DNA of 14,105 nucleotides, taken from positions 1-14,105 of the forward strand of contig DASPNH010000007.1 in NCBI GenBank assembly GCA_035626675.1. The letters run 5' to 3'. How positions within the stretch are numbered: position 1 is the stretch's first letter; each line of letters begins with the position of its first letter. Positions 1 through 5,898 of the stretch are shown here, in pieces. The notes under the pieces were generated by a model that was not told the DNA's origin, did no database searches, and saw only the letters and a list, made by a program, of their open reading frames with translations. The translations under genes were made by a program, and so were the position numbers. This stretch comes from DASPNH01 sp035626675 (GTDB taxonomy: Bacteria; Desulfobacterota; Binatia; UBA1149; CAITLU01).

Positions 1-1
1 C

Positions 2-1417
2 GAAGACGACCGCGCCGAGCTGGAGCTCAAGCAGGAAGAGCTCGAGCTGCAGGCAACGAAGGCTCGCGAGGCGCTTGCCGCCGAGACCGAGAAGCTTCAC
101 GCCGCCATCGCCGAGCGCGAGGCCACTCTTGCCGCCAAGGCGCAGGAGCAGCGCGACGCGCTGGCCGCCGAGGCCGCACAGCACAAGCAGAAGCTGGAAG
201 CCGAGACGACGCAGCGCCGCCAGAAGCTCGAAGAAGAGACTGCGCAGCAGAAGGCGGCCTTTGCCGCCGAGACGCAGGCGCAGCGCGACGAGCTCGCGGC
301 CGGCGCCGCCGCGCTTGCGGGCGAGCGCGAGCAGCAGACCGAAAAGCTGCGAGCCGAGCGCGAGCGTCAGGAGGCCGAGCTGGCCGCCAAGGCCAAGGCG
401 CAGGCCGAGGAGCTCGCGGCGCGCGCCAGATCGCAGCAGGAAGAATTCGAGACCGCCTCCAAGCGCCGCAGCGCCGAGATCGACGAGCGCGAAGCGAAGC
501 TGGTGGCCGAGATCGAGGAGCGCCGCGCCATCATCGCCGAGCGCGAAGCCGAGCTGGAGCAGGCCGCCGACCGGCTGAGCCACGAACGGGACTCGCTGCA
601 GAGCGAGATCGTCGCGCTCGAAGAGAAGGCCGAGGCCGAGTTCCTCGCACTGGACGCGCGCGACCACGCGCTCCAGCAGAAGGAGACCGAGCTGGCAGGC
701 ACGCGAGCGGAGCTCGAGCGCGAGAAGCTCGAACTCGAGCATGCACGCGCAGCCAAGCTCGCCGATCTGTCGGGCCTGGAGAACTGGCTGGCCGATTCGC
801 GCAAGAACCTGGAACAGCAGACCGAGCAGCTGCAGGCCGCGCGCACCAAGGTCGAGCGCATGGAAGCCGAAGCTCTCGAGCTGATGCGCACCACCGAGCA
901 GGAGCTGGCCGCGTCCAAGGCGCGTCTTGCCGAAGACCGCGACGCCTTCGAAGCTTCGTGCCGCAGCATCGAGGAGCGCCACCTGGCCGAGCAGGCTTCG
1001 CTCGACGAGCGCGAGAAGACGCTCAAGGCCAATGCCGATCGCCTGCGCGAGGATCGTCAGGCCCTGGAAGAGGAGCTGGCCGCGCTCGAGAAGCAGTCCG
1101 AGGCCAAGGCGGCAGCGTTCGCCGAGCAGGACAGGACTCTGGCGAAAGCCCAGGAAGAGCTGCGCGTCCAGCGCGATCAGGCGCGCGCCGAGCACCTCTC
1201 GCTCGAAGAGCGCGCCGCAGTGCGCAGGGCCGAGCTTTCGGGCCTGGAGAACTGGCTGGCCGCAGCCAGGGCGAGGCTCGAAGAGGAGCTGGGACAGCTC
1301 GCCCGCGAGCGCGAGGAGATGCGCAAGGAGCGTCAGCGGCTCCGCCGCCAGGCCGCCTCCCTGCTGAGCGACCTCGAAGACGAGGGCGCCGGCGACGGTT
1401 CGTCTTCGGACCGGTAG
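2..1417 (+). CDS. Long coiled-coil protein, 5'-truncated by the window
   Basis: The frame is open from base 2 to the TAG at 1415-1417, giving 471 visible codons; the true start lies upstream. Composition is almost entirely Glu, Ala, Arg, Lys, Leu and Gln with heptad-like spacing, so the visible part should be one long alpha-helical coiled coil. No signal peptide, membrane segment or enzymatic motif is visible. The only non-coiled-coil-looking element is the motif LSGLENWLA, present twice exactly 156 codons apart (Ser codons at 770 and 1238). The reading ends with an acidic Gly/Ser-rich tail (DEGAGDGSSSDR). The next gene starts 20 bases downstream and encodes a roadblock protein, so a scaffold or polarity-type role alongside roadblock regulators is a reasonable inference. 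Family assignment beyond coiled coil is not possible; similarity to SMC or myosin tails in a search would be compositional. Methionines at 503 and later are internal and are not evidence for a start. Confidence 0.85.
   Translation, partial: EDDRAELELKQEELELQATKAREALAAETEKLHAAIAEREATLAAKAQEQRDALAAEAAQHKQKLEAETTQRRQKLEEETAQQKAAFAAETQAQRDELAAGAAALAGEREQQTEKLRAERERQEAELAAKAKAQAEELAARARSQQEEFETASKRRSAEIDEREAKLVAEIEERRAIIAEREAELEQAADRLSHERDSLQSEIVALEEKAEAEFLALDARDHALQQKETELAGTRAELEREKLELEHARAAKLADLSGLENWLADSRKNLEQQTEQLQAARTKVERMEAEALELMRTTEQELAASKARLAEDRDAFEASCRSIEERHLAEQASLDEREKTLKANADRLREDRQALEEELAALEKQSEAKAAAFAEQDRTLAKAQEELRVQRDQARAEHLSLEERAAVRRAELSGLENWLAAARARLEEELGQLAREREEMRKERQRLRRQAASLLSDLEDEGAGDGSSSDR
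569..1414 (+). repeat. Diverged 156-codon internal repeat in the coiled-coil gene
   Basis: Two copies align without gaps from the motif DRL (codons at 569 and 1037) to the motif LSGLENWLA (Ser codons at 770 and 1238), an offset of exactly 468 bases. Both also continue for about 20 residues past that motif (NLEQQTEQL against RLEEELGQL). The second copy is cut short by the stop codon. I saw no third copy at the same offset upstream, although the sequence there is also heptad-rich. Confidence 0.75.
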
Positions 1418-1437
1418 GCGCGTAGAAGACTGGCCCT

Positions 1438-1755
1438 ATGAACGACACGGTCATCGACCAGGCGCTCAAGCTGACCGGCGTGCGAGCCGCTGCGGTGGTT
1501 CGTCCGCCCGGAACGGTGGCGGCCTCCAACATCGAGTCCAAGCCGCTCAACACCTTCTTCGAGATGCTCTACCGCGCGGCCTACGAGCTGGATCGCAAGG
1601 CCGGCCTCGGCAGCGTCTCGGCCGTCGTGGTCCGGACCGACAAGGCCCAGGACCTCTCCCTCCTCATGCACGATCAGAAAGCCCTCGCGGTGGTCTCCGA
1701 GGGCACCCGCCCGCTGGCCGACCTGTCCGCGGAGGTGCGAGAACTTCTCCGGTAG
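1438..1755 (+). CDS. Small roadblock/LC7-fold protein
   Basis: This 105-residue protein has the size and predicted alternation of a roadblock/LC7 domain: helix (2-12), strand VRAAAVVR (15-22), strand (26-31), long helix LNTFFEMLYRAAYEL (37-51), two strands around 59-66 and 73-88, and a C-terminal helix (92-104). It has no signal peptide or membrane segment, so it is cytoplasmic. Roadblock proteins such as MglB act as dimers on small Ras-like GTPases or as scaffolds; which applies here cannot be read from sequence. The ATG at 1438 is the best start, although the ribosome binding site is weak (GAAG about 10 bases upstream). It lies 20 bases after the coiled-coil gene and 9 bases before another roadblock gene, consistent with one transcript. 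The assignment is by fold pattern and context, since roadblock proteins are poorly conserved in sequence. Confidence 0.72.
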   Translation: MNDTVIDQALKLTGVRAAAVVRPPGTVAASNIESKPLNTFFEMLYRAAYELDRKAGLGSVSAVVVRTDKAQDLSLLMHDQKALAVVSEGTRPLADLSAEVRELLR

Positions 1756-1764
1756 AGGTGGCGT

Positions 1765-2805
1765 GTGCGGACGCTGTTGCGGGATCTAGGCACCTTGAAG
1801 GGAGTCCACGGCGGCTACGTCGTGCGGCGCGGCGAAGTTCTCGCCTCGTCGTTCCCCGACGATCGCAATGACGCGCTGTCGGCCTCGCTGGAAGTCGTGA
1901 CCAAGATCGGCGAGGGACTGGCCAAGCTCGACTCCAGCTTCGAGGAAGTTCGCATCGAGTTCGGACAGCAGTCGCTCATGGTCATGCCTGTCGACGACGG
2001 CTTTACGCTGGGGCTGCTGACCGGCGCCGACGTCGATCTTGCGCTGCTGCGCGCGGTCATGCAGTCGAGCGTTCGCCAGCTTCGCCGCATGGCCGAGCTA
2101 CCGCCTCGGCCCGTGACCGAGCCCGTGCTTCCTCCGTTGCCGCCGCTGGCGGAGCCGGCCGCGGCGCCCGCCGAGACGCCCGCTGCGCCGGCGTCCTCTG
2201 CTGCAACCGCAGCCTCTGCTGCACCCGCCGGCAAGGCCACGACGCCGCCGGCCGCTGCCGCAAAGCCCGCCGAGCCTGCAAAGCCGGCGGCGCAGGCCGC
2301 GCCTCCTGCGGCGGCTGCACCGGCGGCTTCCGAGCCGGCGCCTGCAAAGCCTGCGGCGCAGCCCACGCCTTCGCCTCAAGCGGCCAAGCCCGCCGTGCAG
2401 CCCGCGCCGCCCAAGCAGGCCGTTCCGCCCAAGCCTTCGCCGGCCGAGCAGGCGCAGAAGCTGCGCGAGGCCAAGGCGGCCCAGCATGCTGCGCAGCAGG
2501 GCAAGGGCCGCGATGGCAGGCCCGAGCAGAAGAAGCCGGCGCCTGCGCCAGAGCCGGCGCGCGCGCCTTCGCGCGATGACTGGGATGCCGAGACCGTCCT
2601 TCCCAAGATCCGTGACCTGCTGACCGAGGCCATCGGCCCGGTTGCGCGCGTGACCTTCAAGAGAGGCGTGGCCAAGTGGACGGACGGGCACGCGCCGACC
2701 CTCGGCAACCTCCCGGCGCTTGCCAAGATATTGGCCGCCGACCTCGGCTCGGAGGCCGAGAAGAAGAAGTTCGTCGACGCCGTCGAGCGCCTCCGGCAGG
2801 GCTGA
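1765..2805 (+). CDS. Roadblock protein with Pro/Ala linker and C-terminal IGPxA domain
   Basis: This 346-residue protein has three parts. Residues 1-110 form a roadblock/LC7-like domain: the strands GGYVVRRGEVLASSF, VRIEFGQQSLMVMPV and FTLGLLTGA, and the helix LALLRAVMQSSVRQLRRM. Residues about 113-265 are a Pro/Ala/Lys-rich, presumably disordered linker. Residues about 268-346 are a compact predicted helical domain containing EAIGPVARV; the IGPxA signature recalls the small C-terminal domains attached to kinases and roadblock proteins in deltaproteobacteria (DUF8082-like, from memory). The start is GTG at 1765, with AGAGGTG at 1754-1760 overlapping the previous stop codon, which points to translational coupling. 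The protein is likely cytoplasmic, pairing with the preceding roadblock protein. A 54-bp palindrome begins 8 bases after the stop. Confidence 0.8.
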   Translation: MRTLLRDLGTLKGVHGGYVVRRGEVLASSFPDDRNDALSASLEVVTKIGEGLAKLDSSFEEVRIEFGQQSLMVMPVDDGFTLGLLTGADVDLALLRAVMQSSVRQLRRMAELPPRPVTEPVLPPLPPLAEPAAAPAETPAAPASSAATAASAAPAGKATTPPAAAAKPAEPAKPAAQAAPPAAAAPAASEPAPAKPAAQPTPSPQAAKPAVQPAPPKQAVPPKPSPAEQAQKLREAKAAQHAAQQGKGRDGRPEQKKPAPAPEPARAPSRDDWDAETVLPKIRDLLTEAIGPVARVTFKRGVAKWTDGHAPTLGNLPALAKILAADLGSEAEKKKFVDAVERLRQG

Positions 2806-2813
2806 GGAAAAGA

Positions 2814-2867
2814 GGAAAGGGGTCAGGCACCTTTTCGGCAGCCGAAACGGTGCCTGACCCCTTTTCC
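2814..2867. repeat. 54-bp near-perfect palindrome, REP-like
   Basis: The left arm (2814-2839) and right arm (2841-2867) are inverted copies around a single A at 2840. The core GGGGTCAGGCACC / GGTGCCTGACCCC is perfect; there is one base mismatch and one extra base toward the ends. It begins 8 bases after the roadblock stop codon and about 96 bases before the receptor start. The transcript would fold into a very stable hairpin, so it may terminate or protect the roadblock transcript. Its length and symmetry also match dispersed REP-type palindromes mobilised by tyrosine transposases of the RAYT kind; no such transposase gene is in this window. Confidence 0.85.
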
Positions 2868-2963
2868 GTTTGGCGGCGGCTCGTCCCAGGCCATTGCACC
2901 ATGTATGAGGTTCAGGATGGGGGAGCGGGGGCTGCCTTCCGCTTAGACTGAGGAGCGTCGTCC

Positions 2964-4154
2964 TTGAACAGCATCCGAAACAAGATCCTCCTGGCCATCG
3001 CGCTGGTCACGCTTCCTCCCCTTGCCGCGCTCGGATGGTACGGCGGCAACCAGGTCGAGAAGGCCCTGCGCGAGCACGGCATGCAGCGTCTGGAGACGCG
3101 CATCAACGTGCTCTCGGCGCAGCTCGACAAGAGCCTGGCCGGCATCGACGGCGACCTGCTACTGCTGGCCGATGCCCCTTCCCTCTCCCAGTATTGGCTG
3201 GCGCTCGACAGCGGCGACGCGGTCCTGATCGAAGCGGCCAAGAAGAACCTGGCGCAGAACTTTACGCGGCTGCTGCAGATTCGCGGCAGCTACCATCAGG
3301 TGGCGTACCTGGATGCCGCCGGCATGGAGAAGATCCGTGCGCAGCGCGCCAGCGGCGATTCGATCGTGGTCACGCCCGAGTCGCGGCTCGAGAACTCGGC
3401 GAGCCGCGCGCTCTTCACCGAAGCGGTCAAGCTCTCCAAGGGCCGTGTCCACGTCACGCCGCTCGAGCTCAATCGCACCGGCGGCAAGCTCGAGGAGCCG
3501 CACCGCCCGGTTCTGCACTACAGCACGCCCGTCTATGACGCGTCATCCAAGCGGCGCGGCGTTCTCGAGATCACCGTCAACGCCAAGCCGATGCTCGAGC
3601 TGGTCGCGGCCGCACCCGAGGAAGGCGAGACGCTGCTGTTCGTGGACTCCAGCGGCTCCTACATGAGCCATCCCGACGCGTCCCGGACCTGGGGCGGCAC
3701 GACCGACCTCGGCACCGCGCACAATCTTTCCGCCGACTTCCCGCGCCTGAGCGCCGCGGTGCTCAGCGCCAAGGAGCCGCTGCGCGACGAGAGCGCCGAA
3801 ATCATCACCATCGCCCGGCCGATTCCGGTCCCCGGCGTGCGCGACAGGACTCTGGGCGTCCTCGTCGACATGATGCCGACCAACGCGCTCTACGCGCGCG
3901 CTCGCGAGCTGCGCAACTTCTTCTGGATCCTGACCGGCGCCGCGCTCGTGTTCGCCCTGGTGGTCGGAGCGCTCGTTGCGTACTACCTGACGCGGCCGAT
4001 CACGGCACTGACGGTTGCCGTCGATCGCATGAGCCGCGGCGAGCTCGAGGAACCGATCCGCATCACCTCGGGTGACGAGACGCAGAGGCTTGCCGAGGCG
4101 ATGGAACGGCTGCGCAAGTCGATGAAGCTGATGCTGGACAAATTCGAGGACTGA
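2964..4154 (+). CDS. Cache-HAMP transmembrane receptor without output domain
   Basis: This 396-residue membrane protein has a first transmembrane helix (about 8-28) and a large extracytoplasmic region (29-318) of the double-Cache sensor type. A second transmembrane helix follows (about 319-342), then a HAMP domain (about 340-393) with the PITAL, RGELEEPI and GDETQRLAEAM elements. It stops three residues later (KFED), so there is no kinase, methyl-accepting, cyclase or GGDEF domain. The start is TTG at 2964, chosen because AGGAG at 2951-2955 sits 8 bases upstream and the hydrophobic helix follows at once. Cache domains usually bind small extracellular ligands; the ligand here is unknown. It follows two roadblock genes, so signalling through a partner protein is the likely mode. 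It could instead be a receptor that lost its output domain, since repeat-rich DNA begins just past the stop. Confidence 0.88.
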   Translation: MNSIRNKILLAIALVTLPPLAALGWYGGNQVEKALREHGMQRLETRINVLSAQLDKSLAGIDGDLLLLADAPSLSQYWLALDSGDAVLIEAAKKNLAQNFTRLLQIRGSYHQVAYLDAAGMEKIRAQRASGDSIVVTPESRLENSASRALFTEAVKLSKGRVHVTPLELNRTGGKLEEPHRPVLHYSTPVYDASSKRRGVLEITVNAKPMLELVAAAPEEGETLLFVDSSGSYMSHPDASRTWGGTTDLGTAHNLSADFPRLSAAVLSAKEPLRDESAEIITIARPIPVPGVRDRTLGVLVDMMPTNALYARARELRNFFWILTGAALVFALVVGALVAYYLTRPITALTVAVDRMSRGELEEPIRITSGDETQRLAEAMERLRKSMKLMLDKFED

Positions 4155-4500
4155 CGTACGGGATCAGCGTTTTTGCTGTATAGACCGGCGGCCGTCGATA
4201 GCGCCCCATCTGCTGCGTTGGACGCGCGACGCTCGCTACGGCGTACAGGAAGTACGCCTGCGCTCGCTTTCCGCGGCGTCCGCCTTGCATCTGGGGCACT
4301 CTCGCCAGCCGGCGCCCGGTCGTTGCACTCCGGGGGACGGGGCGGCGTACCGGGCGTACACGTACCGCTTTCCGTGCGTTCGCCTTGCATCTTCGCCAGC
4401 CGGTGCACGGTCGCTGAGCTCCGGGGGACGGGGCGGCGTTTCGGAAGTGTGTGTACCGTTTTTCGCGGTCGGCTGATGTCGCCATGTGATGGAGGGTTTG
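4155..4500. repeat. Non-coding stretch with large inverted repeat and degenerate direct repeats
   Basis: No convincing gene lies here. Bases about 4199-4300 form an imperfect inverted repeat around the centre GGCGTAC (4240-4246), AGGAA, GTACGCC (4252-4258). The outer arms begin AGCGCCCCA and end TGGGGCACT and share GGACGC / GCGTCC blocks, as in a MITE or a long hairpin. The right half then recurs in degenerate form: CGCCTTGCATCT at 4281 and again at 4381, and a shared 21-base block at 4328-4348 and 4419-4439. The offset drops from 100 to 91 bases because 9 bases are missing between these anchors in the second copy. A further decayed remnant may reach about 4480. The short open frames across it on both strands look accidental. 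Confidence 0.7.
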
Positions 4501-4836
4501 GTGGAACGACGACGATTGTTGATTGTTGCTGCGGTGCTCGCGATTGCTTGCCTTCCGGGCTGCTCCATTCGTGTGCGCGGCGTGGTGACTGACAAGGTGA
4601 CCGGCGATCCGATTCCGGCTTGCGCGATCGCGATCGGTCCAAAGAAGCTGCAAACCAGACCGGACGGCCGATACATCGTCTCGACGTATACCGACTGGCA
4701 CATCATCACGTTCGATGCGCCCGGATACGAGCCCATGAAGATCGACTTTTCGTACTCGAGCGACCGCGACACCATCATCAACGCGGCGCTCGAGCGTCAG
4801 GGCGCCCGAGCGAGCGCGGAAGATGCGAGCGACTGA
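4501..4836 (+). CDS. Small lipoprotein with a carboxypeptidase-regulatory-like Ig fold
   Basis: This 111-residue protein has a lipoprotein signal: charged ERRR, hydrophobic LLIVAAVLAIAC, and the lipobox LPGC with Cys21 as lipidation site. Ser at +2 suggests outer-membrane sorting. The mature part (IRVRGVVTDKVTGDPIPACAI, then RPDGRYIVST and APGYEP) has the beta-strand pattern of carboxypeptidase D regulatory-like domains, in which a G-V-V-T-D-x-x-T-G-x-P-I-P opening is typical. Such domains are structural and may bind carbohydrate or protein; no specific role can be given. I prefer the GTG at 4501 because GGAGGG (4491-4496) lies just upstream; the ATG at 4489 is the alternative and has no visible ribosome binding site. 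The gene lies between the repeat region and a convergent secreted-protein gene, and its base composition looks less GC-rich than its neighbours. Confidence 0.75.
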   Translation: MERRRLLIVAAVLAIACLPGCSIRVRGVVTDKVTGDPIPACAIAIGPKKLQTRPDGRYIVSTYTDWHIITFDAPGYEPMKIDFSYSSDRDTIINAALERQGARASAEDASD

Positions 4837-4860
4837 ACGGGGAGAGATTTCGTAGCCGGA

Positions 4861-4914
4861 TCAGGTCCGGGGTCAGGTCGCGGATTTCAGGCGCCGTAAG
4901 ACGCAGGGCCTGAA
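4861..4914. terminator. Possible shared hairpin between convergent genes
   Basis: The 83-bp gap between the lipoprotein gene and the CAP gene contains TTCAGGC (4886-4892) and GCCTGAA (4908-4914), a perfect 7-bp inverted repeat with a 15-base loop. Two direct copies of TCAGGTC (4861 and 4873) precede it. There is no clear T tract on either side, so termination is only suggested by position. The 9-mer GGGGTCAGG here (4869-4877) also occurs in the palindrome at 2814-2867, so this may be a decayed relative of that element. Confidence 0.35.
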
Positions 4915-4919
4915 CCCGT

Positions 4920-5720
4920 TCAGTACGGGCGCTGGCCGTTGATGTTTCCCGCCGGGCCGTAGTTACAGACGATCGAGTATTCGTAGAGCAGGTCGGGGCA
5001 GCGGCTCTTGGCGCAGCCAACCTCTTTGCTGTTCTGCCACACCAGCTGCGTGTAGTGGCCGCACTGCTGGGTCGGGACGCAGGTGTTGGTCGCGTAGATG
5101 TACCACTGGCCTTCGCCGGCCCACGCATCGACGGCCGTCTGGTAGTGGAAGGGCTGGTTCTGCGCGTAGATGTTCTCGCCCACCTTGTAGGGATGGCCGT
5201 CGTGGCGGTTCGGGTTGTGATCGATGGCGCCGGCCGGCGCGACGTCGTCGACGCACGCTTCGGCCCACTCCCTGGCCGTTGCGGCCAAGGCGTCGCTCCA
5301 GACCAGTGGACTTACGCCGACGTTCTCGCGCACCTCGTTGTGGGCTTCGGTGATGCCTTCCAGATCGGGCGGCTCGCCCAGAGTCGTCGTCGTGGTGCTG
5401 GTGGTCGTGGACGTCGTGGACGAAGTGGTCGTCGAGGTCGTCGTCGTTGCACACGGCGGACAATTCATCTCCGTGTCCTGTCCGACGGCAGCCTTCAGGA
5501 TCGTCAGCGCGTCGCTGGCGGCGATGGACCCGTTGCCAGTGACGTCGCAGACGCACAGCTCGCAGGTCCCGCTGCCGACGGCGCTACGCAGGGTCGAAAG
5601 CGCGTCGGAGGCGACGGGGCCGTCGCCGCTGCTGGCGGGCTGGCCGCAGTCGCCCTGCTCCGCGCCGACCGCGGATGCGACGAGCAGCAGAAATAGCGAC
5701 GAGCATAGCAACACTCGCAT
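4920..5720 (-). CDS. Secreted CAP (SCP/PR-1) protein with dockerin-like repeats
   Basis: This 266-residue protein has a signal peptide (MRVLLCSSLFLLLVASAVGA, residues 1-20). It then has two dockerin-like calcium-binding segments (about 33-49 and 59-80; the second reads DVTGNGSIAASDALTILK), with Cys at 25, 53, 56, 58, 87 and 90. A Thr/Ser-rich linker (92-113) leads to a C-terminal CAP domain (about 120-266). The CAP signatures are clear: HNEVR, GENIY, GHYTQLVW and YSIVCNYGPAGN. Candidate cavity residues are His168, Glu182, His222 and Glu233. It should be secreted or surface-displayed; bacterial CAP functions are mostly undefined. The frame extends upstream to 5924, but only the ATG at 5720 gives a proper signal peptide. 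The dockerin-like part need not imply a cellulosome, and no cohesin is in view. The linker codons make a simple-sequence tract near 5385-5450. Confidence 0.93.
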   Translation of the reverse strand: MRVLLCSSLFLLLVASAVGAEQGDCGQPASSGDGPVASDALSTLRSAVGSGTCELCVCDVTGNGSIAASDALTILKAAVGQDTEMNCPPCATTTTSTTTSSTTSTTTSTTTTTLGEPPDLEGITEAHNEVRENVGVSPLVWSDALAATAREWAEACVDDVAPAGAIDHNPNRHDGHPYKVGENIYAQNQPFHYQTAVDAWAGEGQWYIYATNTCVPTQQCGHYTQLVWQNSKEVGCAKSRCPDLLYEYSIVCNYGPAGNINGQRPY

Positions 5721-5898
5721 GGCAGACCGTGCGTCGAGCGCACTTATGATCGGACCAAGCTCGGCGCGCAATGTTCGCCCGCGCGCGACAAAGATTGCCG
5801 ACGGGGGAGCCGAACGGGCCGTGCTCGCAGCCTCATGAGGGTACGAATCGCAAACGGACCTCGCTACGTGCGGGAAACCCGTGCTTGTTTGGAAGGAC

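Noticed and set aside
367..1032. A Ser/Arg-rich open frame on the - strand across the coiled-coil gene
   Set aside because: It is the complement of Glu/Ala-rich coiled-coil codons; composition alone explains it.
2868..2963. A possible sigma-54 promoter before the receptor gene (TTGC near 2893)
   Set aside because: The required GG at the correct distance upstream of the GC is absent.
4171..4184. TATAGA after a T run as a possible promoter -10 for the lipoprotein gene
   Set aside because: No matching -35 element, and it lies more than 300 bases upstream across the repeat element.
4173..4781. Several overlapping small open frames across the repeat region
   Set aside because: They translate the inverted and direct repeats and have no ribosome binding site or domain; only the lipoprotein gene has supporting signals.
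5055..5838. Open frames on the + strand across the CAP gene, including a poly-Val stretch
   Set aside because: The Val run is the antisense reading of the Thr linker codons. The CAP domain on the - strand is unmistakable.
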